DNA of 52,377 nt from Neochlamydia sp. AcF84 (lineage in GTDB: Bacteria; Chlamydiota; Chlamydiia; Chlamydiales; Parachlamydiaceae): NCBI RefSeq assembly GCF_011087585.1, contig NZ_VJOT01000075.1:1-52377 (forward strand). Reading direction: 5' to 3'. How positions within the stretch are numbered: the stretch's first letter is position 1; every line of letters starts with the position of its first letter. The notes beneath the pieces were generated by a model. The model made no database searches and was not told the origin of the DNA. It saw only the letters and a list, made by a program, of their open reading frames with translations. This document shows positions 8,459-16,878 of the stretch, in pieces. Position numbers and translations under genes: made by a program.

Positions 8459-9463
8459 ATGTCAGTAGGTAACAATATTACATGTTTAGAAAAACGGATA
8501 GATTACGAAAGAATATATATTCCTCGCATTTGCGGTGCTGTCGGTAGTGAATTTATAAGGGTTATTCCTCTAGTGGGGGGAGTGTTGCATTACCTTAAAT
8601 CTAGGCAGCTTCTTAGTAAGATTAAACGCTTAGATAAAAATGAGTTAACCGAAAAGAAAAAAATGAAATCTGCTATTCGGTTTCATAATTTAATGGCAGC
8701 CGCCCAGTTTGTGCCAGCCTTAGGTAGTGCTGTAGGTTTTGTAGAAGCAGCAATTTTTGCAGCTAGGGGTAAACCACGCAAAAATAAAAAGAAGCAGCTA
8801 GTTATAAATAACTTAGGTCTTAAAATCTCTGGCTCAGAGAATGGCGATTTGCTTGCTCTTGAACAAAAAGAGCTTGTAAGCACTAAACAAGCGAAAAAAA
8901 AGAAAAAGATTGATCTTAACAATGGCTCCTCATCTGCCGAGTCCCAAACCTCCTCTATTGAATCTGCAGAGCCATCTAAAGAGGCTAAAATAGAAGAAAA
9001 AAATAGCGTAGAGTATACGATCGTTATTATTCGTGAAAAAGCTCTTCACGAAAGGGTAAGAAAAATTGAAAAGGAGATGAAAAAGCAATTAGGCCGGGTA
9101 ATGATCCATAAAATTACTCCAGATCAGTTAAATACAGATATTCCTGACCATATGCTAGCCTTTCATATTTACTTTAATGCGGGGCAGCCTGATTTTCCTA
9201 AGTTAAATAGACGCCAATCAGAGATAGCTGCAAAATGTAAAAATAATTGCGTCTTAGTCTCCTTAAATCGTCGAGATATTGCACAATATGCAAGTAAAAT
9301 CATTCACTCAGGTTATATCAAAAAGGGAAAATTAAAAAAGAAATCGATTACTCAACTCTGCTTACAAAATCCTCTTCAAGAGAAATTGAAAAAATCTACC
9401 GTCAAAGCCCTTGGTAAAGAAATGTCAAAAGTTTTCAAAAAATATGTCAAAGTAAGAAAATAG
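8459..9463 (+). CDS. Unknown protein with N-terminal membrane-hairpin module
   Basis: A 334-residue protein that I cannot name. Two hydrophobic segments lie at about 27-46 and 79-101, the first containing IPLVGGVLHYL and the second FVPALGSAVGF. They are separated by a charged loop. This resembles a bilobed membrane hairpin such as chlamydial Inc proteins carry, although Inc lobes are usually closer together. A Lys/Ser/Glu-rich linker (about 105-185) leads to a compact C-terminal domain (about 188-334) with alternating strands and helices (YTIVIIREK, MLAFHIYFN, CVLVSLNRRD) and a very basic tail. The prolines of the two hydrophobic segments are 49 residues apart, exactly as in the next gene. 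Ribosome site AAGGAG before ATG. Strong terminator downstream. Confidence 0.6.
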   Translation: MSVGNNITCLEKRIDYERIYIPRICGAVGSEFIRVIPLVGGVLHYLKSRQLLSKIKRLDKNELTEKKKMKSAIRFHNLMAAAQFVPALGSAVGFVEAAIFAARGKPRKNKKKQLVINNLGLKISGSENGDLLALEQKELVSTKQAKKKKKIDLNNGSSSAESQTSSIESAEPSKEAKIEEKNSVEYTIVIIREKALHERVRKIEKEMKKQLGRVMIHKITPDQLNTDIPDHMLAFHIYFNAGQPDFPKLNRRQSEIAAKCKNNCVLVSLNRRDIAQYASKIIHSGYIKKGKLKKKSITQLCLQNPLQEKLKKSTVKALGKEMSKVFKKYVKVRK

Positions 9464-9491
9464 CTGGCTCTAATGCCTTTAAGTTTTTTCC

Positions 9492-9530
9492 AAGTCCTTT
9501 ATCATGCTTACATGGCATGATAAAGGACTT
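9492..9530 (+). terminator. Strong rho-independent terminator
   Basis: A perfect 16-bp stem (AAGTCCTTTATCATGC and its complement) closes a 7-base loop and runs into TTTT. It ends the transcript of the gene at 8459-9463. The long A/T-flanked stem may also work on the other strand. Confidence 0.88.
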
Positions 9531-9836
9531 TTTTGTCTGTAAAGAACAACCTTGCTTTGGCTTACGAATGCTTGCTAGGCCTGATTCATCAATCTTCCTC
9601 ACTTAATTTATTAAATTTTTAGCTAGAGCTAGAAAAAAAATCTTGTTTAGTGAAACTCATTTAAGGAAAGAGTGATTTTGAACTTGCTTTCTCTTTCTCT
9701 CATACAGGAGGAAAAAACTTTTCATGCAATTGTACCTTCTATTGAGCAGAATGCTTTTTGCTCAATTAGCTTTTTTTAAAGATTAAAAAATGCATTTATT
9801 CTATCGTCTTAAGATAGATTAAACTCTAAGGTTACT
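9531..9836 (+). other. Leader region with short ORF and attenuator-like hairpin
   Basis: Between the terminator and the repeat-protein gene lies a possible AGGAGG ribosome site (9706-9711) followed by a 20-codon ORF at 9724-9786 (starting MQLYLLLSRM). Inside that ORF, ATTGAGCA (9741-9748) pairs with TGCTCAAT (9759-9766), and TTTTTTT follows at 9771-9777. A short ORF overlapped by a terminator-like hairpin is the plan of an attenuator or of a small independent transcript. No known riboswitch fold was recognised. Confidence 0.4.
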
Positions 9837-11258
9837 ATGAAAATAGCTACATGGCCAAACACAGGTGTTTTCATAGATAAGGCAGCAGACTATATACCTT
9901 TAATGAGTACTTTAACTAATTTATGGGATATTTTTCAGAAGTGTGTCTGTTTACCTTTTAAAAACAAGGAAAACATATCAAAAAGTCGCTATTATGCCCA
10001 TCTTAACAAGAAAAGCTTTAGACGTTGCCTTATTTTATTGATCCCTATTTTAGGAAATATTTTCATTGGAATGGAAGACCTTACGCCTCGACCTTTCCAT
10101 GATAAAAAGTTTATCCTTGCCTCGGTGCGCAAAAAAGGCCGTAAACTTTATTTTGCTAGCGAAGAGCTTAAAAATGATAAAGAGGTGGTCTTTGAAGCTG
10201 TTAGGCAGGATGGCTTAGCCCTTAAATATGCCTCTCAAGAGCTTAGAAACAATAGGGAAATCGTCCTTGCTGCTGTCCAACGCAATGGCCTTGCTCTTAA
10301 GTATGCTAGCCAGCAGCTAAAAAATGATCAGGAAATCGTTCTTGCTGCTGTTAAGAAAGATGGTTTAGCATTCGCAAGCGCTAGCAAAGAACTAAAGAAA
10401 GATCATGAAATTATGGTAGCTGCTGTAGAGCAAAATGGCTGGGCGCTTAAATATGCTAGCAAAGAGCTTAAAAGTAATAAGAGCCTCATACAGGCATTTG
10501 TTCGGAAAAATGGCTGGGTGCTAAAGTTTGCAAGCAGAAAACTCCAAAACGACAAGGCAGTGGTAAAGGCGGCAGTTTTGCAAGATGGCTGGGCGCTTGA
10601 GCATGCTAGCCATGAGCTTAAGAACGATAAAGAAATAGTTCTTCTTGCTGTTGAGCAAAATGGCTTGGCTCTTGAGTATGCTAGTCAAAAGCTTAAGACC
10701 GATAAAGAAGTGGTATTTGTGGCTGCGAAGAATAAGGGCATAGCGCTAAAATTTGCTAGCCAAAAGCTACAAAAAGATAAAGATTTTCTTCTTGCTACTC
10801 TTCAACAAAATGGCTTGATGCTAGAGTATCTCAATGAAGATTTTCAGAATGATAAGTGCCTAGTATTGGCAGCTGCTTTGCAGAATGGTATGGCGCTTAA
10901 GTATGCAAGCCAAGAACTCCAACACGATAAAGAGCTAGTCCATGCTGTTGTACAAAAAAATGGATTAGCACTTGAGTTTGCCAGCGAAGAGCTGAAAAGC
11001 AATAGAGACATTATCTTGGCTGCCGCCATGCAAAATGGATTAGCACTTAAGTATGCTAGTCCAGATCTTCAAAATAATAAAGAATTAGTACTTGCCATCG
11101 TTCAAAAATTTGGCTGGGCTCTTCAATATGCTAGCTCAACTCTTAAGAATGATAAGGAAGTTGCCCTTGCTGCCGTTAAGCATTCTAGCCTATCTATTAA
11201 GTATGCTAGCCATAGGCTTCAAAAGGATATGGAACTTATCGAATTGTCTAGAAGCTAA
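9837..11258 (+). CDS. DUF4116-type repeat protein with N-terminal membrane hairpin
   Basis: A 473-residue protein. The first 85 residues form the same hairpin module as the preceding gene: YIPLMSTLTNLW (19-30) and CLILLIPILGNIFIG (64-78), with their prolines 49 apart. Residues 88-463 are fifteen consecutive 25-residue repeats with the consensus DKEIVLAAVKQNGLALKYAS plus ELKN, the DUF4116 pattern common in protist-associated bacteria. Each repeat should form a helix pair, making a solenoid for protein binding. The tenth repeat is the most diverged. There is no signal peptide or enzyme motif. A role as a membrane-anchored binding scaffold, perhaps on the host vacuole, is inference. Confidence 0.8.
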   Translation: MKIATWPNTGVFIDKAADYIPLMSTLTNLWDIFQKCVCLPFKNKENISKSRYYAHLNKKSFRRCLILLIPILGNIFIGMEDLTPRPFHDKKFILASVRKKGRKLYFASEELKNDKEVVFEAVRQDGLALKYASQELRNNREIVLAAVQRNGLALKYASQQLKNDQEIVLAAVKKDGLAFASASKELKKDHEIMVAAVEQNGWALKYASKELKSNKSLIQAFVRKNGWVLKFASRKLQNDKAVVKAAVLQDGWALEHASHELKNDKEIVLLAVEQNGLALEYASQKLKTDKEVVFVAAKNKGIALKFASQKLQKDKDFLLATLQQNGLMLEYLNEDFQNDKCLVLAAALQNGMALKYASQELQHDKELVHAVVQKNGLALEFASEELKSNRDIILAAAMQNGLALKYASPDLQNNKELVLAIVQKFGWALQYASSTLKNDKEVALAAVKHSSLSIKYASHRLQKDMELIELSRS

Positions 11259-11447
11259 ATGATCATGAGCAATTAAATTTAAAAAATTTAACTTTTCTCT
11301 ATTAATAAATGATGAGCCTAGTCAAGCCTAGGATAAGAGGAGCTTTCATTTTGTCGACTAATTTTGCTTGTTTTGAAGCTGTTATGGAGCAGACCTTGAG
11401 CTAATAGAGCCGATAGACTATAAAGTGTCCTTTTAAAGCAAGCCTCT

Positions 11448-11651
11448 ATGAACATTTTCAATTTTTTATACCTTTTTTTCCTAGTCGTTATTTATTCTTT
11501 ATTGGTAAGCATAGCAAGACTATCTCGCTTGAGTAGAGAGGCAGGTATTGGAGATTTAAGCCTTATTAAAAAAATATGGAGAGATAAGAAGGTTTTTGCT
11601 TTACTTGCAGTCTTTCAGCAGATTATAAAGCGGGGAAACAATAGGCTATAA
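11448..11651 (+). CDS. Small hypothetical membrane protein (doubtful)
   Basis: An open frame of 67 codons with one clear hydrophobic segment at residues 3-24 (FLYLFFLVVIYSLL) and a basic C-terminal half. The ribosome site is weak and no family is recognised. It lies alone between the repeat protein and the MarC genes. It may be a real small membrane protein or a chance frame. Confidence 0.3.
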   Translation: MNIFNFLYLFFLVVIYSLLVSIARLSRLSREAGIGDLSLIKKIWRDKKVFALLAVFQQIIKRGNNRL

Positions 11652-11877
11652 ATTTCTGGGTAAAGTAGAGCTGAAGAAAGGAAATTTAAAGATTAACCTA
11701 ACATAACATTGAAATTTAGTTTAAAAAGAAAGTAATTAACTTGCACGTAGGCCTCTCTGGATCTAATTATTTAAACTCACTTAGATAAGAACTAAAAAGC
11801 TGAACGAAAATGAGCAAGTTGTATTTAATTTCCTAAAACACTATGATAGTACGTCTGTTAAATGATAGGTTCATTCT

Positions 11878-12477
11878 GTGTCTTTATTTCAAATAGCTTT
11901 AACTTTTTTTTTAGTTACTAATCCTATTGGAAATTCGCCAACTATTCTAGCGCTAGTTAAGGATTTTGAATTCGAGCATCAAAAAAAAATATTAATGCGT
12001 GAAGGCCTCATAGCTTTTTTTATTGCTCTATTCTTTCAGTATTTGGGTGAAATTTTTTTAGGTGTCCTTTTTGTACATGATTTTGCAGTTAGCATAACAG
12101 GAGGCATTTTGCTATTTTTGGTTGCATTACGGATGATCTTTTCCCCAGCGCCTTCCACTCAATCTGCAAATCAACAAAAGCAAGAGCCTTTTATTGTGCC
12201 TATCGCTACCCCTATATTGTCGGGACCTGGATTGATGGCGATCATCATGCTATTTTCCCGGCAAGAAGGGAATAATATAAAGATTACCCTAGCGCTTCTT
12301 TTAGCTTGGATCTTTGTAATCCTTATTATTGCAGTAGCTCCTTATTTACACAAGCTTTTAGGTAAAAGAGGATTGGTGGCTTTAGAGCAGCTAATGGGTA
12401 TGCTCTTAGCTATGATGTCGGCAGGTATGGTACTTACGGGACTTAAATTATTTATAGAACACTATAAACATTCATAA
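11878..12477 (+). CDS. MarC-family integral membrane protein (first of two)
   Basis: A 199-residue protein with six hydrophobic segments and the family signature TNPIGNSPTILAL near the N-terminus, repeated in weaker form as ATPILSGPGLMA in the second half. MarC/YhgN proteins are inner-membrane proteins of unsettled function, possibly transporters. The frame starts with GTG at 11878; no in-frame ATG with a good ribosome site lies upstream. It is followed after 10 bases by a paralogue and then truA, so the three are probably co-transcribed. Confidence 0.88.
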   Translation: MSLFQIALTFFLVTNPIGNSPTILALVKDFEFEHQKKILMREGLIAFFIALFFQYLGEIFLGVLFVHDFAVSITGGILLFLVALRMIFSPAPSTQSANQQKQEPFIVPIATPILSGPGLMAIIMLFSRQEGNNIKITLALLLAWIFVILIIAVAPYLHKLLGKRGLVALEQLMGMLLAMMSAGMVLTGLKLFIEHYKHS

Positions 12478-12487
12478 GAAGTGAAAG

Positions 12488-13087
12488 ATGATAGAAATTC
12501 CTTTGTTCACTATGACAATGATTCTTTTTTTGATCATGGATCCTATCGGCAATATTTCCACATTTTTACAGATGGTAGATGAGCTGCCATCTAAAAGAGT
12601 AAGATGGCTAGTGGCTAGAGAAATGCTGATTGCTCTCGCATTTATGCTCGTGTTTAATTTTTTAGGAGAATTTATACTTCACATTCTACAGTTGGATAAT
12701 CCCACTGTTCAAATGGCCTCATCCATCATTTTATTTTTAACAGCGATTAAAATTTTATTTCCTGCTTCCAATAGTTTGCGGGCAAATTGGCCCAGAGGTG
12801 AACCCTTTGTCATACCTTTAGCTGTTCCTCTAATTGCTGGACCTTCATTGCTAGCTACAATCCTTATGCTAGCTCATCTAGAGTCTAGTCAGCTCAAGAT
12901 GCTAATTGCAATATTAATAGCCTGGATAATTTCCACTTTTGTTCTGCTATTCGCTCGTCAATTGCAGCGCGCTTTAGGATATAATGGATTAATGGCAGCA
13001 GAAAGGTTGACTGGAATGCTGCTCGTTATGTTAGCAGTGCAAAGATGCTTAGAAGGAATCCAAGAATTTATAGCTCTTTTTTCTTAG
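12488..13087 (+). CDS. MarC-family integral membrane protein (second of two)
   Basis: Another 199-residue six-segment protein with the diverged signature MDPIGNISTFLQMV and the internal echo AVPLIAGPSLLA. It has the same length as the preceding paralogue but clearly different sequence, so the duplication is old. Adjacent pairs suggest the two may form a hetero-oligomer. The ATG is 10 bases after the first gene's stop; truA follows after 27 bases. Confidence 0.88.
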   Translation: MIEIPLFTMTMILFLIMDPIGNISTFLQMVDELPSKRVRWLVAREMLIALAFMLVFNFLGEFILHILQLDNPTVQMASSIILFLTAIKILFPASNSLRANWPRGEPFVIPLAVPLIAGPSLLATILMLAHLESSQLKMLIAILIAWIISTFVLLFARQLQRALGYNGLMAAERLTGMLLVMLAVQRCLEGIQEFIALFS

Positions 13088-13114
13088 AAGCACCGCGATA
13101 AGCCGAGAGGTTTA

Positions 13115-13870
13115 ATGAAAAATATTAAGCTACAAATTGCTTATGATGGCACAAGCTATTTAGGATGGCAAAAGACCTCTTTAGGTCCCACTATTGAAGC
13201 TTCTTTAGAAAAAGTACTAGAAAGAATTCTTCAGCACCCAGTCACTTTACAAGCTGCTAGCCGTACGGATGCAGGCGTCCATGCTCATGGGCAAGTCATC
13301 AATTTTTTTACCACCCGAGAGCTTTTAAATTACGAAAGCTTTAAGATTAGCTTAAACCAGCTCTTACCCCCCTCGATTGCGGTCCTAGAGGCCCAAGAAG
13401 CGTCTCAAAATTTTCATCCTACTTTAGATTGTATTCAGAAAGAATACCATTATTTTATCTGCAAGGGGGCAGTGCAAATGCCTCATAATAGGCTTTACTC
13501 CTGGCACTGTCCTCGTTTGTCTAAGCTTGCTGAAATGAAAGCAGCTGCAAAATTATTGGTAGGAAAAAAAGATTTTTCCGCGTTTTGTAACTTTAAAAAG
13601 CATGTGCATTATGCTAGCTTTGTGCGCCAAGTGGATGGGATAGAGATCCAGGAAGTATTTCCAGATCGACTGCTATTTAAGGTAGTAGGCCAAAGCTTCT
13701 TGTATAAGATGGTCCGCAACATAGTAGGCACCCTTGCCTATATAGGCATGGGCAAAATGCTAGGATCACAGATACCTGCTATATTAGCAAATCATGATCG
13801 AAGGCTAGCTGGTATTACTGCCCCTGCCCATGGTCTTTGCCTCTACCAAGTTAAATATTTGCCTGCATAG
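13115..13870 (+). CDS. truA: tRNA pseudouridine(38-40) synthase TruA
   Basis: TruA isomerises uridines 38-40 of the tRNA anticodon arm to pseudouridine. The 251-residue length is normal. The N-terminal LQIAYDGTSYLGWQ, the catalytic motif SRTDAGVHA with Asp52, the KEYHYFI strand and the C-terminal FLYKMVRNIVGTL are all present. A ribosome-like GAGAGG lies before the ATG. It is the last gene of the plus-strand cluster with the MarC pair; a diverged MITE lies downstream. Confidence 0.97.
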   Translation: MKNIKLQIAYDGTSYLGWQKTSLGPTIEASLEKVLERILQHPVTLQAASRTDAGVHAHGQVINFFTTRELLNYESFKISLNQLLPPSIAVLEAQEASQNFHPTLDCIQKEYHYFICKGAVQMPHNRLYSWHCPRLSKLAEMKAAAKLLVGKKDFSAFCNFKKHVHYASFVRQVDGIEIQEVFPDRLLFKVVGQSFLYKMVRNIVGTLAYIGMGKMLGSQIPAILANHDRRLAGITAPAHGLCLYQVKYLPA

Positions 13871-13912
13871 ATACAAAGATAATCCTATACTTTTCAAGCC
13901 GTGTCTCATGTT

Positions 13913-14027
13913 ATACGCTTTCAAACTACTTCTTATGTGGCCCTATACTTTGTAAAATTGCTCCTATTCAACAGAGAGGCAATTTTTAAAAGGTTAGGTA
14001 TGCAGACCTAATTTTTTCAAAGCGTGT
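13913..14027. repeat. MITE copy C (diverged, about 115 bp)
   Basis: The block starts ATACGCTTTCAAACTAC and ends TTCAAAGCGTGT, with TA directly after it. Along its length it aligns with MITE copy B (shared GGTATGCAGAC near the right end and CTTTGTAAAAT near the left). Many substitutions show it is the oldest of the three copies. It lies between truA and the convergent DUF368 gene. The rest of the 313-base gap (to 14183) holds nothing else I recognise. Confidence 0.6.
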
Positions 14028-14183
14028 TATTATATTTAAAAAAATGAGTTTTTAGAGAGGGCTAAGTTGCTGAAGAGATAATCTCCTTTTGGAGTACAGT
14101 CTTATACTTGCATAAGTGCTGAATAAAAAAGGGGAAGGCTATTTATCTACTTAGAACTGCTTATCTATTTAAAATTATCTATT

Positions 14184-15449
14184 CTACTCTGTGCAAGCTT
14201 TATAGCTCAGCTTACCTAAGCAGGCTTTTTCTTGCAGACGTTTGGCTGCAATATGCAGGCTAAAAACTAAGAGGGCTCCACAGGCAGCAAGCCCTACGGC
14301 GAGCCACGTTTCATAAGCAATCCATGAAGGTAGGATTGGCTCAAGGGTCTCTAATTGAGCACCTTTTTCAAGATGGAGAGGTAAAAGAGCATAGCGATAG
14401 CTCCAAAAAGGCCAGACTGCTTTTATGGCGCCAATCATAGAGCCTGTTAAGGAAGCGATAGCTAAATCATGGTGCTTATCTAAAATCCAGCTAATAAAGC
14501 GTGAGAAAAAAAGAGCACCTAAAAAAATACCTAATAATAAATTGGCTAAAATAAGAAAGGAGGGATAATCAAAATGCCCATTTTTTAAGCTACTAGAAAA
14601 ATCTGCTAAAGCTCCTACCGCGCGGGTATACATGCCTAGAATAGATAAAAGATAGCTTCCTGATATTCCTGGGAGAAGCATCGCACACACAGCAAGGGCC
14701 CCGCAGAAGATAATCCAGGGGTCTAGGCTTTTACTCTTACTGTTGAAGAGAAAAGCTTCTAAGGGGCCCCAAGTGGCAAGCTTATAATTGTAGGCAAGCG
14801 TTGTAGGTGGAATCGCCCCTTTAGCTAGCATAGCGGAGAGCATTGAGGCAGGAACTGCTTTTAATGTGTGGGTAGAAAAATCATAATTGCGTAAAGGTTT
14901 ATCAGAAACGATATTATCAATCTTGATATCATAAAGATTATCAGCAGTGGGTGAGGATGCCATGGAAGATGATTGAGTTAAACAAAAGGCTAAGCTAGCA
15001 GCGCTTGTAAATAAGAAGATTGATAACAGGGTCCAACGCTTGATTTGACTCATACATAGTAGGGTGGCAGCGATAATTAATCCAAAAAAAGTGGCATAGA
15101 GTAAGGAACGATAGGTTTCATGATTTAAAAGGTAGGAGACTAGGTGGGCTAAGCAAAGCATAGCTACGATAATGCCTATCAACAGCCCTGATAAAAATTT
15201 CCAAGCAATAAGTTTAAAAAATTCTCGAAAATGACCTTTTAGTAAAGTTTTAAATGCTAAGCGATTAAAAGTTTTTAAACTAGAAAGGAAATCTTCGTAG
15301 AAACCCATGATGAAAGCTATGGTACCTCCTGAAATGCCAGGAATAATGTCTGCTGTTCCCATGCATAGACCTAAGCAAATTAAACATAGCCAACCTCTTG
15401 TTGCTGCTAAAGGCAGCTTATGAGAAGGCTTAGGCAGCAATAAGGACAT
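14184..15449 (-). CDS. popT: DUF368 protein, probable undecaprenyl-phosphate translocase
   Basis: A 421-residue polytopic membrane protein. The DUF368 hallmark GTADIIPGISGGTIAFIMGFY lies near the N-terminus and recurs as CAMLLPGISGSYLLSILGMY in the second half, showing the internal repeat of the family. DUF368 proteins (PopT) flip the lipid carrier C55-phosphate back across the membrane for cell-wall and surface-glycan synthesis. I start at 15449: its ATG lies 2 bases after the rodZ stop and GGAG lies about 10 bases upstream, whereas the longer frame (15485) would overlap rodZ. Pairing with rodZ suits a role in peptidoglycan synthesis. Confidence 0.87.
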   Translation of the reverse strand: MSLLLPKPSHKLPLAATRGWLCLICLGLCMGTADIIPGISGGTIAFIMGFYEDFLSSLKTFNRLAFKTLLKGHFREFFKLIAWKFLSGLLIGIIVAMLCLAHLVSYLLNHETYRSLLYATFFGLIIAATLLCMSQIKRWTLLSIFLFTSAASLAFCLTQSSSMASSPTADNLYDIKIDNIVSDKPLRNYDFSTHTLKAVPASMLSAMLAKGAIPPTTLAYNYKLATWGPLEAFLFNSKSKSLDPWIIFCGALAVCAMLLPGISGSYLLSILGMYTRAVGALADFSSSLKNGHFDYPSFLILANLLLGIFLGALFFSRFISWILDKHHDLAIASLTGSMIGAIKAVWPFWSYRYALLPLHLEKGAQLETLEPILPSWIAYETWLAVGLAACGALLVFSLHIAAKRLQEKACLGKLSYKACTE

Positions 15450-15451
15450 GA

Positions 15452-15862
15452 TTAGATGACTCCGAAGTACCGTGCCGTAAACCAAGCCGTAATGATGAGC
15501 AAAATAAAAGCACTTATCCAGATGGCATTAGGAAACCATTTGACTCCCGCTCCAGGATTGCCACGGACTTCAAGCGTTCCTATTCCATAAGCAAATTCTT
15601 GTGCTTCTGGACGTGAAAAGATGGCTGGATTCTCTCGAACAATTTTTTCCCCATCGATGCCTAGAAAAGTTGCATACTGACGAATGAATCCTTGAGCATA
15701 AACAGGAGAGTTAAGTTTATCAATTTCTCCCTCTTCAATAGCTTGAAGATGGGAGATGCGAATAGAGGTCGCATTCTCAATTTCTTTGAGAGATAGGTTA
15801 AGCTCCTTGCGGCGCTGCTTAAAAATTTCTCCCATTTGGATAGATTCTTCTCGGATTTTCAT
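15452..15862 (-). CDS. rodZ: RodZ-like helix-turn-helix membrane protein
   Basis: A 136-residue protein. Residues 10-80 are the RodZ-type helix-turn-helix (GEIFKQRRKELNLSLKEI, then SPVYAQGFIRQYATFLGI), and one membrane helix lies at about 113-131 (AIWISAFILLIITAWF). RodZ links MreB filaments to the membrane; in chlamydiae its homologue joins MreB at the division septum, since FtsZ is absent. The periplasmic domain of longer RodZ proteins is missing, as in chlamydial RodZ. A second possible start is Met10 (15835). The neighbour rnhC, divergent 101 bases away, also lies next to rodZ in Chlamydia as I recall. The DUF368 gene follows in the same transcript. Confidence 0.88.
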   Translation of the reverse strand: MKIREESIQMGEIFKQRRKELNLSLKEIENATSIRISHLQAIEEGEIDKLNSPVYAQGFIRQYATFLGIDGEKIVRENPAIFSRPEAQEFAYGIGTLEVRGNPGAGVKWFPNAIWISAFILLIITAWFTARYFGVI

Positions 15863-15904
15863 AAGTTAGGTAACGATCTCTACAAGATCAACCTTCTCCT
15901 TGTG

Positions 15905-15934
15905 TTGACAGTTATCAAAACTACCTCTTATACT
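15905..15934 (+). promoter_or_regulatory. Predicted rnhC promoter
   Basis: A perfect TTGACA (15905-15910) and TATACT (15929-15934) are spaced by 18 bases, 29 bases before the rnhC start. The -10 box overlaps the -10 box of the opposite rodZ promoter. Confidence 0.65.
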
Positions 15935-15955
15935 ATAAAATTAATAATAACTCAA
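15927..15955 (-). promoter_or_regulatory. Predicted rodZ-popT promoter, overlapping the rnhC promoter
   Basis: On the minus strand TTGAGT (15955-15950) and TATAAG (15932-15927) are 17 bases apart and point toward rodZ. Four bases are shared between the two -10 boxes, so the two promoters cannot be occupied together. Confidence 0.5.
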
Positions 15956-15963
15956 GTTAATGC

Positions 15964-16878
15964 ATGATCGATTCATCTCCCGCTGGTAAACCCACTAACT
16001 TTGTCACCACCTTAGACATAAAGATAGCTGATAAGCTAATGCAAGATCTCATCAATCAAGGGTTCGAGATAACGAAACCTCTTTATACTCTATTTTCTGC
16101 CAAAAAGAAAGGGATCAGCTGCACCCTTTACCAATCAGGCAAATTGATGGTTCAAGGGAAAGAAATGGCTTCCTTTATGGAATTTTATTTAGAACCCCAT
16201 ATTCTAGGAAATTTTAAGTTTAGTTATGCGCATCTAGAGATCGATATAACGGCTCGCATAGGAATTGATGAATCAGGTAAGGGAGATTTTTTTGGGCCTT
16301 TATGTATTGCTGGAGTACAAGCGGAAGGCCAGGCTATCCATCATTTAAAAACATTAGGGGTTAAAGATTCTAAGTCTTTAAGCGATCAGTCCATTATAAA
16401 AATTGGCAATAAGATTCGCACCGAATATGCGCACCACATAGTGAAGATAAACCCGGCTAAATATAATGAACTAATGATCCAGTTTAAAAATCTCAATCAT
16501 CTCTTAGCTTGGGGGCACGCTACCTCTATTGAGCAGCTTGCAAATAGAACGGGTTGCCAAAATGTAATTATCGATCAGTTTGCAGATGAACGAGTGGTAA
16601 TTAGGGCCCTCCAGCGAAAAAAAATGGAGATTAACCTCACCCAAAGGTACCGAGGAGAAGAAGATTTAGTCGTGGCTGCTGCTTCCATACTTGCCCGCCA
16701 AACATTTGTGGAAGCTCTTGATCAATTATCCGAAAAATATAAGATAGAATTTCCTAAGGGAGCTTCTATGAAAACAATTCAGATAGGAAAAAAGCTTGTA
16801 CAAACTTACGGTAGCGAAGTGTTAGAGCATGTGGCTAAATTACACTTTAAAACGCTAGATGCTATTATGAAAAATTAA
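15964..16878 (+). CDS. rnhC: Ribonuclease HIII
   Basis: RNase HIII cuts the RNA strand of RNA-DNA hybrids. The 304 residues contain the N-terminal substrate-binding (TBP-like) domain at about 12-90 and the catalytic core from 98. GIDESGKGDFFGPLCIAG carries Asp102 and Glu103; a further conserved acid lies in VIIDQFADER (Asp204), and EEDLVVAAASILAR holds the late acidic cluster. The N-terminal extension and the DES motif distinguish HIII from HII. The ribosome site is poor, and the short 5' leader suggests start-codon-near initiation. Divergent from rodZ. Confidence 0.96.
   Translation: MIDSSPAGKPTNFVTTLDIKIADKLMQDLINQGFEITKPLYTLFSAKKKGISCTLYQSGKLMVQGKEMASFMEFYLEPHILGNFKFSYAHLEIDITARIGIDESGKGDFFGPLCIAGVQAEGQAIHHLKTLGVKDSKSLSDQSIIKIGNKIRTEYAHHIVKINPAKYNELMIQFKNLNHLLAWGHATSIEQLANRTGCQNVIIDQFADERVVIRALQRKKMEINLTQRYRGEEDLVVAAASILARQTFVEALDQLSEKYKIEFPKGASMKTIQIGKKLVQTYGSEVLEHVAKLHFKTLDAIMKN

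Noticed and set aside
10098-11230. 75-bp periodic DNA repeats
   Set aside because: They encode the 25-residue DUF4116 repeats of one intact protein.
15450-15485. Longer N-terminus of the DUF368 protein
   Set aside because: It would overlap rodZ by 34 bases; the ATG at 15449 has a GGAG site and sits 2 bases after the rodZ stop.
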